Source of the DNA: Strigamia acuminata
Taxonomy: Eukaryota > Arthropoda > Chilopoda > Geophilomorpha > Linotaeniidae
Reading direction: 5' to 3'
NCBI GenBank assembly: GCA_949358305.1
Contig: OX442314.1
Location: forward strand, 806,001-870,000
DNA: 64,000 bases
Shown: positions 1-10,500 of the stretch, one piece after another
Layout: the number at the start of each line of letters is the position of its first letter
Numbering within the stretch: position 1 is the stretch's first letter
Made by a program: the position numbers and the translations under genes
The notes under the pieces: model-generated
Seen by the model: only the letters and a program-made list of their open reading frames with translations
Databases searched by the model: none
What the model was told of the DNA's origin: nothing

Positions 1-1447
1 TTTTGTGTTTTTGTGGCCACTTATGGCACATTTTTGTCAATTTCACTGCCTTACTGTCGAAATTGGGTCTCGGACAGCAGGGAGGGCGGCTCTTGCAGGG
101 GATTGCTGGAGTGTCAAGCCTAACGGTATTTGCTTTCAAACCGCGCGTGGAATGCTTGCAAATACGAATTGGGTGGCTAACAGTTTCAAACGAAGACTGT
201 GAATCCAGCCCAACATCTTTCAAACTTTTATTTTTTTTCAATGTGCTGTGTGTGGATCCCTTTTCCCAATTTTGTGAAACACACCACATCTTTCTTGTTC
301 CCTTTTATCCTATTTCTACTCTAATTTCATATCCGGGTTGGAAAGGAGTGAGGCTCCCGGGGATTGGACCTAACTTTCCCTGGCGCTGGACCGTGTTCAG
401 TTGCAATATTCTCCAATCCGACTCAGGCTCAGTTCGCCAATTTCCCTTCACTCTTAGTCTGAGGCGTCTGAGTCACAATTTTTTGCCTCATCAGGATTAT
501 CGCGATCTTGATGGTGTTTTGGGTGTGATTTCGGTGCAGGAGCAGGCAATATCGGAGGAATCCTAAAACACGCGATTTTAGCGTTTTCAGCAGAGGTTAA
601 AACTGGTGGTAGACGTGTACACCAGTGCAAAGGAAAACGTACGACCTTAGCATCGAAGCTGTGGGGCGCGATGAGAAAATGCCACGAAAAATCGATATAC
701 GCAGTTTTTTCTACTTGGTTCTGGCGCGAATAATTTAGAACACGAAGGGAAAGACGAAGCATGCATTGTTTTGTTAGTTTGGGAGTGTCAGAGATCTTCC
801 AGTCGCCCATTTCTATCTTCTGGGGCGTGGATAAATGCCGGAAAGGTGTTCGCTAATTTTTTATTTTGGGGCGTGGATTAAATACCAAAATATAACCGCT
901 AATTTGATTTTTTGGGGCGCAGAGATGAACCAAAACTTAATGTTTTATTGTTTTTCAATAAAAAGACTTTCATTGTAATTTATCATATTTTATTTTTGAA
1001 GGTACACGGAATGCAGTAACAGGTTGATGACGAGGTCAGGGTCCGACCATTGACCCGCCACTCCTCTGTTTAATCGGTTTTAGCATAAAGGGCATGGACT
1101 CTGTTGAAAGAACAGGACGGCACCCCGGTGCGCGACTTTGGTCTTCACCAGATGCTCAGCGGCCAATTAGCTAAAAATAGAATCGAGGACCCTTGAAGCA
1201 CTGAAAAGCGCTCGAAGGTCCAACACATGGCCAGTGGTCGGACATTCCTTTGAAAGGGATGCTGAGATCTTTTGTAAAATAATTATGGTCGACCTAGTTG
1301 TAGGCGGCTGTAATTGGTCAAGGTACCCCTGACTTTGGTTTGGCTGTAGGAAGTGAAAGTGTCCTTGGATTCCTTCTCACTCCTTGCCTGTGCGTGGTCT
1401 TGACTACACACACTTGGTTACCACTGGTTGCAAAGAAATAGCATCTT
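1..1447. other. left flank, no recognisable gene
   Basis: No ORF in this stretch resembles a known protein. An imprecise repeat of about 50 bases built on a 'ggggcgtggat' core lies at roughly 820-925, and an AATAAA hexamer sits at 957-962. The stretch directly before the gypsy-type ORF could be leader or LTR of that element, but no second LTR copy is visible in the window to prove it. Confidence 0.4.
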
Positions 1448-4354
1448 ATGGCAAGCAAGGATCTCGATTCGGCTTGGGCCAGAGAACTGGCTGTTCTTTG
1501 CGACGTCGATCCATGCGACATTAAGACGCAGGACGATGTCATGAAACTCATTAGGTTATTTCAACGCGAAAAGCAGCTGGCAGCACTCGATGCCGCCGCT
1601 GCACATGGCGAAGCAATTTGGTCAAATTTTGCCGCAGAACAGGCGCGTAAAGCCGCTGTTCGTGCGCAAAATGAGGCCAGCGACATGGCGGAAGCTTGGG
1701 CAAGATCCGCGGTGTCGCAGCAATTGGATTTCAGTAAACGTATCATGGAATTGTCCAGCAGGTCGACGATAACTCGAGCCGCGGCATCGGACGATTCGGA
1801 CGTTGAAAGCGAGCCGGAGGAGGTGGACCTGGTCCCGGAGAGCGGTGTGGTTCAGCCCGCCGAACTCTACGACCGGATCTCGCCACCCCAGCCGCTAGAA
1901 ACGGTTGAGGCGGATGAAGGCGTCGTGACAGACGGCTCACCGCCCGACCGAGTCTGTTTCGTAGGCTTAGCCGTCGGAGCGGTCTGGGATACAGTGAGTG
2001 TCGCCGGACTGGGCAGAGATTTCCCTCTCCCGTTCGTCGACATTCGTTTTTCCGACCGCGAAGCGGTGGCACTTATGGATACCGCTGCTTCAGGGCAGTA
2101 TATGAGTAGTGCCGCGGCCGAGAAATACGGACTAACAGCCTCGATTGAACCCTGTGATGATTTCGTTAGGGTTATGACGGGCGATAGAGTAACCAGTCCC
2201 TTGGGGACGGTGAAATTATACGTCAGCTGGCAGACGGGAGAAGATTGGTTACGGTTTGCAGTGTTACCTTCTTCTTCTGACTTCATCCTTTTGGGGTGTA
2301 GTTGGTTGAGGGAATATGGCATTGTAATTCGCATTTCCCGGAACGATTGGTTTAAAGCCGATAATCCAGGGATGACGTTTCCTTTCGCTCCGCAGCCTAG
2401 ACAGCTAGACGACAGTGGTGCAGATGTTGACAAGTGGGCAAGGGTCACGCTGGAATACGGCGTCGACACGGCCGCACTGTCACTATCATCCAAACAATTA
2501 GATTTGTTGGAAGACTGCAGAATAGAAGATATGCGGAAGATGAGATTGGCTCGTGTGCTCGACGAGTTCAGCCACACCTTCAGCGAGATGGGAGGCTGTC
2601 ATCCGACGGTGGAACTTCGGATCCCCACGTTTAATGAGCCATCCTTCTCGTGCGATATCAAACCAACATCCCCTGCTCAAGCGAAAGCTCTGCGCCGGTT
2701 GGTGAGATGCGCGCTGAAAAAGGGTGAAATAGAAAAGAGTGCCAGTGCTTATAGGAACCAGCCGGTGATAAGTATATTACCTGACGGAACCTTTGACGCT
2801 TGCATCGATTTTAGACAGCTGAATTCAGTCACGGAGAGAGACACGTACCCGGTCCCGTCTATTCCCATGATTTTGGCCTGTGTGGAAGGGAGTGTGTTCT
2901 TCTCTACTTTGGATCTGGCTATGGGCTGCTTTCAGGTAAGGATTGCGCCCAAGGACAGACCTAAGACGGCGTTTTACACACCTCAAGGTACCTTTCAGTT
3001 CGTGAAATTGCCCTACGGATTGTTGAATACTCCTGTGGCATTTCAACGGCTGATGGGGAAGGTGCTCGGCGAATCGAAGTTTAAGTGGGCGTTGCCCTAC
3101 CTGGACTCGATTGTGGTGTTCAGCAAAACTTTTGAGGAACACCTGACACACCTGTCCGACGTGCTGAGCAGGCTGAGCAAATTTTGCTTGACCGCTAGCC
3201 CGTCTGGATCTTGTGTGATATCTACTTCTTGGGACTTTCTTGGCTATTCTATGACTCCCGCAGGTTTTCGACCGAACGAACGCCGTGTTCAGGCGATCGT
3301 GGACTACCCGCGACCAGCGAATGTCGCCCAGCTGCGACGTTTCCTCGGCATGTTTGGAGGAGACACACCGCCGATCGAGGGACTGGAACATCTGTCGAAC
3401 CCGCTGGATGACCTACTCACAGTGGGTGCGGAATGGAATTGGTCCGACGAGTGTCAGGGAGTATTCAAATTTTTCAAGGATCATCTTTCGCGTGGGATCG
3501 TGCAGCCGATGCCTGATTTCGGCAAGACCTTTGTCATCCAGGCTGCCGCAAGTTTGACCGGGCTCGGTGCAGTCCTCACGCAGATCGATCATCTGGGGGT
3601 CAAAAGACCCGTTGCTTACGCGAGTCGTGCGCTGCAAGGCGCCGAGACAGTGTTAAGCCCGCCGGAACTCGATTGTCTGGCAGTTCTGCAGGCAGTCGCT
3701 TCCTTTCGATCTTTCATCGCGTATTCAAAATTCGAAATCGAAACAGGTTGCGTGGCGTTGTTTTGGTTATTACACTCAATCAACACGTCAGGTCGCCTGG
3801 TGCGGTGGGCAATGCAGCTCCAACAGGTGAGATTCTCTTTTAAATTCAGGAGAGATGTGGACGATCGGATCGCAGTCGCTCTTTCCCGTGTGGGCCTAGA
3901 TGACGATGAAACGACATTGGCGACCTCACGCGAAGAGAAAGCTGCTTCCATGCTTGCCCACACTCTTGTCTCAGAAAGCCTCGCTGGTGCGATCATGTCT
4001 TACGATGAGATTAGGCGGAACCAGCGGGCAGACGCCGATTGTAGCGCGATCATGAGATGGCTAGACGAAGACCGAGAAGACGACAGTCTTCTGGCCCAAC
4101 TCCCACCATCCGTGGCACAGTACATGTCCGATTATACGTTCGGCGAATGCGGAGAATTGTGTGTCAATACCCCGTTCTCACCCGAATCGTCACTGACCAG
4201 GACGGAGCAAGGCTTGGACGTAAAAATCCTGTTGCCTGCACCGCTAGCTGACCGTTGCCTCGACGTCATTCGATTGCATCCTCACTACACGCAGGATAAC
4301 GCAGCCGACATGGTGAAAAGGCTACGACGCATTTTTTTCTGGCCAGGAACTTAG
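1448..4354 (+). CDS. Ty3/gypsy-type protease-RT-RNase H ORF, catalytic residues altered, integrase truncated
   Basis: This ATG-started ORF of 968 codons reads as a gypsy-type Pol with no gag zinc knuckle. An Ala/Glu-rich N-terminus is followed by a retropepsin-like motif DTAAS (Asp at 2078-2080; family norm DTGAS). The RT has its first catalytic Asp in TLDLAMG (about 2912), but the YxDD box reads YLDS (3098-3109). RNase H has QAAAS where the family has TDAS (Ala codon 3545-3547) and AVALSR where the family has ADALSR (Val codon 3875-3877). The ORF then enters the zinc-binding start of integrase and stops at an FFWPGT motif, with no integrase core after it. Seen: no frameshift or internal stop despite the loss of one RT and two RNase H acids. 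It may be a recently dead element or a domesticated gene; the sequence does not decide between them. Confidence 0.8.
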   Translation: MASKDLDSAWARELAVLCDVDPCDIKTQDDVMKLIRLFQREKQLAALDAAAAHGEAIWSNFAAEQARKAAVRAQNEASDMAEAWARSAVSQQLDFSKRIMELSSRSTITRAAASDDSDVESEPEEVDLVPESGVVQPAELYDRISPPQPLETVEADEGVVTDGSPPDRVCFVGLAVGAVWDTVSVAGLGRDFPLPFVDIRFSDREAVALMDTAASGQYMSSAAAEKYGLTASIEPCDDFVRVMTGDRVTSPLGTVKLYVSWQTGEDWLRFAVLPSSSDFILLGCSWLREYGIVIRISRNDWFKADNPGMTFPFAPQPRQLDDSGADVDKWARVTLEYGVDTAALSLSSKQLDLLEDCRIEDMRKMRLARVLDEFSHTFSEMGGCHPTVELRIPTFNEPSFSCDIKPTSPAQAKALRRLVRCALKKGEIEKSASAYRNQPVISILPDGTFDACIDFRQLNSVTERDTYPVPSIPMILACVEGSVFFSTLDLAMGCFQVRIAPKDRPKTAFYTPQGTFQFVKLPYGLLNTPVAFQRLMGKVLGESKFKWALPYLDSIVVFSKTFEEHLTHLSDVLSRLSKFCLTASPSGSCVISTSWDFLGYSMTPAGFRPNERRVQAIVDYPRPANVAQLRRFLGMFGGDTPPIEGLEHLSNPLDDLLTVGAEWNWSDECQGVFKFFKDHLSRGIVQPMPDFGKTFVIQAAASLTGLGAVLTQIDHLGVKRPVAYASRALQGAETVLSPPELDCLAVLQAVASFRSFIAYSKFEIETGCVALFWLLHSINTSGRLVRWAMQLQQVRFSFKFRRDVDDRIAVALSRVGLDDDETTLATSREEKAASMLAHTLVSESLAGAIMSYDEIRRNQRADADCSAIMRWLDEDREDDSLLAQLPPSVAQYMSDYTFGECGELCVNTPFSPESSLTRTEQGLDVKILLPAPLADRCLDVIRLHPHYTQDNAADMVKRLRRIFFWPGT

Positions 4355-6728
4355 AAATTCCTTGTTTCGGCTGGATTTAAAGTGAAGAACGTTCGTCAGG
4401 CGTAGACACGGCAAATCCTCGTCATTGTCACACCGACAAACACAGAATGGAAACCGTAAGTTTCCCTGCAACGATGACTTATTGAAACGGATGTTTTTTA
4501 TTTTTTATCGAACTCACCCGTTTTGTAGCAGTCACTTGTTGCTCGGTAAAGTTGGGAAAATCGATTAGCAGGCCCGTGATTCGTCTCGATGGTCGCCGAT
4601 CGATCAGTGTTGGTCACTAGACCGATAGCACTGTTGAATTGATTGATTAAGTCACTGAAATTGGTCGGAGAAGTCTGTTTAATTACCTGCTTTCCGTGGC
4701 CAGTTTCAGCGGTCATGTTGCGGTCTCAACCGATGAGAATCGTGGCATTCGTGTGACGTCACGAAATCTCGCGGAGGAGCGTAACCATGGCGACGGTCTC
4801 AGCACCGCAGCCGCGATTTTTAAGCAGGTTTTATTTCTCTGCCCGGGGATCGTGGGAGTTTTTCGCTAAAAAATTCGGAAAATTGTCGTGGCAATAAAAT
4901 AATATTGTTTCGTGGTGTTTTTCCTGCGCTTTCTGAGAAAGATTGTCTCTTCAGATTGGGAATTAGTTATTGCACCAATTGGAGGGGTGAGGGTGTCGTG
5001 GGACCCAATCACAGGTCACGGGTCGAGGATTGTTCTCTGTTTAGACTCGAGGTTTCTTGTTTCTGGACATAGTCCCCGTGTGTCACTTATTTTCGAGAGA
5101 GCGACCAGATAGCATCAGCTGACTTTTGCTTGTGTTCGTGTTCGGGAAAAGTTTTTGAGTTGCGATATGAGGGTAAGACACAAATTTATTTTCTTTTTGC
5201 ATCATTTACTGTGGCCCTTTTTCTCGATAAAACCCGTGACCGATTGCTTTCTTTCGTACCCCGACCCCGTTATTACGTGCAACTTAGCGCTCGAGCAGGC
5301 AGTTTCGGCCGCCGCTCCTCGCTGGGGACGCAGGCAGGTTAAGTTGATTCTAACCCACCGCGATCGAATTGATTCACTGAAACACTTGTGGTTTCGACCA
5401 TTTAGTGTTCAGAAAACGTTTTAAGAAGTATTTTGTGTGAAGAAAACCTGAAATTTCAGCGTTTTCTCTCACGAAACGCTTCGTGATACCTGATGCGATT
5501 GGTTTCGGTTTGCCATCCGTCTTCCGTCTCGAATTTTCTATCACTTCTTTTCGCTTCTCTTTCTTCTTTTTCCCGATGTTTCTGTAAAAAGTGCTTTTCG
5601 TTAGTTTTTTTTTTTTGCCCCGTTCTAATTTTTTTTTTGTTTTATTTTTCATTTTTTTTTGATCACGTATCTTTTTTTTTGTTTTTGCCTCCATTCGCCG
5701 TGTCCCCGGTTTTTCTTTCTGAAATGGGTGGGTATCGGCGTCGAATTCGCGAGTCAGCTGGCAAAGGTTACACCGTGACCCACGCCTAACCCCTCGGAAT
5801 TCGTGCATCCCTCGTTCCTATTGTCCCTAATTGAGGTCAATGACCTGCGCGCTGGTCACTTGAGTGGCCAGCGGCACGATCTGAGACCCCCAATCTGGGA
5901 AAACAATAGCGGGCGGTGAGGGGTTGTCGCCGCGGTAAGAGGAGCCGAGAAGTTCGCTTCCCGAATCACTCGCCGCCGCGGCGCGACTCGAAGAAATCAA
6001 AGTCCACTTCCGTTTGGAGTTTTTCGTTCTTTTTTTTTCCCCCTGTTAGTCTTCAACCCCTCCTTTGTTTATTTTGCCCCGAACTCGAGTTTCTTTCTCA
6101 GCCGGCGCATCTGAATTTTTTTTTTTTTTTTAAATTCAATAAGATTATTTGGTTTTATTTCTTTTCTCTTTTCGCTCGCGTTCAGGCAGAAAAGGTGTAT
6201 CACTTTTTCGCTCGTTCGCGTATTTCCTTTCGAGACATCCTTTTTTGTCACAATCGATGGTTTGTTCGTGTTTTCTGCGACTGGACTGGGTTCTGATTCA
6301 GGCGCCAGACTTCACCGGCATGCCGGGCCGTTGTGCAGAACGGTCCGCCATGTTGGTTGCGGTTTGCGTTGCCATCACCATCCCTTGCCGTGTCGTGTGT
6401 GAAATTCTTACAACCATCATTTCTTAGACCAGGCACCACGCTTTGGTCAGGATTTTATATCATCCTGATTCGGTTTAACGAATTCAGGAAATTATGTCGG
6501 CTTGCATCGCCGGAGCACCGAAAATGGCTTGCGCCAGCTCGGTGTCTTCGACGATTGTGTGACATCCACTGACGTCATGTGCTCGCGTGGGAGGTTGATT
6601 TTGTCGCCCCCTCGTGCCGGAATCCTCATTCATAGCCCTCACGTCATACTCTCAGCCCAACTTTTTCCCCCCTTCCCCTTTCACTCTTTGATATAGTTTA
6701 TTAATTTTTTTATTTTTATTTTATCTAG
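4355..6728 (+). other. non-coding stretch with possible promoter and long intron
   Basis: No convincing protein is encoded here; the lysine-rich minus-strand ORF near 5374-5808 is the complement of T-runs. Two perfect CRE-like palindromes TGACGTCA lie at 4754-4761 and 6570-6577. A short ATG-Glu-Thr exon (4447-4455) is followed at once by a GTAAG donor. The stretch ends in a strong acceptor, a T-rich tract then ATCTAG, at 6728. Splicing these two borders would join in phase with the zinc-finger ORF that starts at 6729. This is inference from splice signals only. Confidence 0.35.
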
Positions 6729-6824
6729 AATTCGGGAAATGGTGGCGGCGACGGTAGCGAACAGTGGCACATCTGCCCTGTTTGCTCAGGCGAGCGCTGG
6801 GAGACATCAGCGGGCGGATGGGAT
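6729..6824 (+). pseudogene. 5' part of CxxC zinc-binding ORF, cut by copia insertion
   Basis: Directly after the T-rich acceptor ending at 6728 the sequence is open for 32 codons and contains the first half of a zinc-binding knuckle, CPVC, followed by a Gly/Trp-rich linker. The frame ends at the base where the copia LTR begins, with GAT as the last codon. The other half of the knuckle, CGNC, begins two codons after the right LTR at 14176 in the same phase. Removing the transposon and one copy of the GAT gives a C-x2-C-x15-C-x2-C arrangement. Seen: phase and spacing. Inferred: that both parts were one exon. An in-frame TAG lies at 6726-6728, so the segment needs splicing or another start upstream. 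Confidence 0.6.
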
Positions 6825-7345
6825 ATTGAACGTTTGGAGCAGAGGGAAGTAGCGCAAATTCGACGTGTGTCGAGTGTGGAAGCGTAATTCGGGCGCCGTG
6901 TCGCCGACACGGACGTAATAGCGACGTTGTCGCGAACGAGACGAGTGCGCGCGGCCAAATACCGCTTATGTGCGCCCAAAAAGCACAGAAGGTGCTCTAA
7001 ATTAAAGTGAAATACTCTAAAAACATAAACATTTAATGGAAATAATAAATATCTTACAAATAGAGTCCTTTTCTAATGTTGAAAAGCAATGAGAGCACAT
7101 ATTCATGTGCGCGTCCATCTTGGATGGGGAAAAAACATAAGCAACGACACCTTGTGTCGGAATTATGCATTACATAAAAATATAGCTAGGGAATGCATGA
7201 TGCTTCATGCTTAAATGCATAAAGCAAACATAATACCAAAGTAAATAAACATGTGAATTAATACATCGAGATAATTAAACTAAACAATCAAAATGTGATT
7301 CTATATCACATCGACATAAAACATTTGGGTTTCTCAAAACCAACA
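6825..7345 (-). repeat. 3' LTR of the copia element
   Basis: On the minus strand this LTR begins TGTTGG, as many copia LTRs do, and ends CGTTCA or CGTTCAAT. A line-by-line comparison with the copy at 13655-14175 shows no difference over about 520 bases, which implies a very recent insertion or gene conversion. Confidence 0.93.
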
Positions 7346-7356
7346 ATTCCCCCTTT
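7346..7356 (-). other. polypurine tract of the copia element
   Basis: Read on the minus strand the bases are AAAGGGGGAAT directly against the 3' LTR, the expected position of the plus-strand primer for reverse transcription. Confidence 0.8.
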
Positions 7357-7561
7357 CGATGGAAATAGAATCGGGGAAATAATGGACAGATACTGGAATT
7401 ACAGTGTATAAGAGATAAAACAGAAATAATAAAATCGAATCATCGAGCCGGGTACTATAATTGAAGAACGCTACATAAGCCCGAATATTCCCACTGGAAC
7501 TCGATGATCCTCACAATTGGGAATAAGAAATAAAGAAAGTCACAATAAAGTCACAGTGAAA

Positions 7562-10500
7562 TCAGTGCCGGAAGATCTTGTCGATTAAGGACTTCAAACG
7601 TTCGGAACCAAGCCATTTGGTGAAAATGTCCGCAATGTTCTGTTCACCGGATACTTTATGAAGGTCGAAACATCCCGCCTTATACCACTCTCGCAGCCAA
7701 TGATATTTGACGCGGATATGCTTGGTCTTGGAATTTTCCACGTCATTTTCAGTAAACTGGATAGCCGAGAGAGCGTCGGAATAGATCATTGGTCGAGATT
7801 GTCGGTTGAGAACTGGAAATTCGGTGTAAATGTGGTCGAGCCAGAAAGATTCTTTAACACATTCCACTAGAGAGAGAAATTCCGCCTCCATAGTAGAACA
7901 TGCGACCGTTGACTGTTTTCGGCACGACCAGCCAATAGGCACATTTCCGATAAAGTTGATATAGCCTCCGAAACTTAGGGACGTTGCATGATCGCTTGCC
8001 CACGACGCATCCGTAAAAGCCCACAATTGACTCGAATTACAGTTGGAAAGTTCGATTCGATAGTCGACGGTGTTAGCCACGTACTGGAGAACTTGTGTGA
8101 GGGCTCGGATGTGCGTTTTGTCGTAACATGTGTTGAATTGGCTCAACGAAATAACCGAAAATAAGATATCGGGGCGTGTTCTCGACGCGAGGAATAAAAG
8201 CGAACCGATTAGGGATCGGTAAGGAAAGTCCGGTAGATTATCGGTTGACCCCTTTACGAGTGTCGTCCCAGGTGTGACGGGAACTTTTACGAGACGGTTG
8301 ATGGAAACTTCGAACTTCTTAACGAGCTTTGTGATGTAGCCACGTTGTGTGATGAAAGTCCGTCCGGCGTCGCGAATAAATTCGACTCCCAATAATTTCG
8401 TGATGGGACCAAGATTAACAATGTCGAATTTGGACGAGATAAGCCGAATAATCCGAGTCAACACGGTGTCGGAAGCGTAAAAGAAAACGATGTCGTCCAC
8501 GTAAACTAACATGACGGCGCAATTGCCGTAAATGTACACACAATTGCACGCGGGCATCTTCCGAAAACCGAGGGCTCGAAGCGTTCCATCCAACTTTTCG
8601 TACCACTCCCTCCCTGATTGGTGAAGTCCGTAGAAGGATTTAACAAGCAGCCAGACGTTTCCGGGATTCGAACAAGTTGCACCTGCGGGGATGCGCATGT
8701 ATACCTTGTGCTTCAGGTCCCCATACAGGTATGCACTTTTGACGTCGAGGTGAGCATCCTTCCATCCTCTGAGGACGACCAGAAGACAGAAGAATAGTCG
8801 GATTAAAACAAAATTCACGACTGGGCTAAAGACCTCGTCGTAACCTACCCCGATGGTTTGGCGAAACCCTTGTGCGACGAGTCGAGCACGATAACGAGTT
8901 ATTTCGCCGCTTAGATCCGTTTTCAGTTTGAAGATCCATTTACAGCCTAAGACTGTAGTGTTGGGCGGCTTCGGAACTTCTTGATAAATCTGCCTTTCTT
9001 TGAAAATGCCCAATTCTTCATCAACGGCTTCGCGCCATTTTGGGGCATCTGGTAATGTCGTTATATCAGAATAGGATGATGGCTCTGTACGGCAAAGATG
9101 AGCTGCATGACGGGCCGGAGGAACCAATGGTAATGAATGTTCCATAACGCCAAAGAAGAATAATTCAGGATCGTAAGGGAGATCATTCACTTGACAGAAT
9201 GCTGCAATGTCGTTACGGGATCGAAGTCTCGTGCCAGGCTGTGGAAAATAATAGACATCTGCGTCAATCGTGCCTGGTCGTTGATCTTTTCTTAAGTGTT
9301 CTTCGCGAACCCATCTCCTGAAGACTGTGTCTCCACCCACATAACGCCACATAAAAGAGGTCTTGTTTCCATGAGCTGGAACGGACGTCGAACCAGTTGG
9401 CAAAGGTGACATTGCTCCCTGGCCAAGTATGGGCATCGTGTGCTGAAGAATGTCCCCTCCGTGTCTTCGACGCAATGTAATAAAACGATTCGGTGAGCCA
9501 GGTGGGGAAAGCTGGGAAAGCTCAGGAGAGCTGGCAGGAGCTGATGAAATATTCGGAGAGTCAAACTGTTGTGATTCAGCTGCATACGATCGAATAGCAT
9601 CATCATCGATTTGATCAATATCTTCATCGGTGTCTTGTTCTTCTTGAAAAAAGATTGGGTACGTTGCTGAATGTCCCAATGTTGCAGAACCCGGTAATGC
9701 TAGTGCACACGCTTCTAGTAATTGACGTTCGGGAGTCCCAAGTGGCGAAAGATGTACTAGTGGGATAGAAATGGATCTAGAAACATTTCCATCTCCATCC
9801 TCATCATCATCATCATCGTCATCATCGTCTGGGTTGTCGCCATTTTCATCCGATGCATTGGATGAATCTTCATCAGAATCATTCTTGGGCCAGTCCAGAT
9901 ATTGGACACTGTCGTCAAAAGTAACTCGAGGTTGTTGACCAACATCAGGTTCTTCATAAATTGGATAGTGGTTGCCGTTTTGGTTTCGCAGTGTCTTTTT
10001 GTAAGACTGATGCTCATCGATGCGCACGTGAATTGATTCCGTTACGCTATTATCTAAAGGGTTCCAGACACGGTAACCACGTGTACCAGTTGCGTAACCC
10101 ACGAGAAATCCCTCCCAGGCTCGCGGGTCGAGTTTCCTGCGTCCCGGTGCAGTGAAGTGCACCCAGCACTTAGATCCAATTTTTCTCAGATGACGCAAGG
10201 AAAGAGCACGCTGTCGCCAAAGAATATATGGCACCTGATTATTCAGACGAGAATGTGGACTTCGATTTTTGATGTATGCGAAGTTGACAGCGATCTCTGC
10301 CCATAAGGCGGCTGGAAGTTTTGTTTCTTCTTGTACAGCTCTAATGTGGTCAGCCATTGTCCGGTTGATCCTCTCAGCTGTGCCGTTCATCTGGGGGCTC
10401 GAAGGATTTGTTCGCTGACCCTGGATCCCTTTGTCCTTTAAATACTGTTGAAATTCGTTCGATAAGAATTCGCCGCCTCTATCAGTGCGTATGGCCTTGA

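Noticed and set aside
5374-5808. Lysine-rich minus-strand ORF
   Set aside because: It is the complement of T-runs and CT-rich sequence, with no domain and no conserved pattern.
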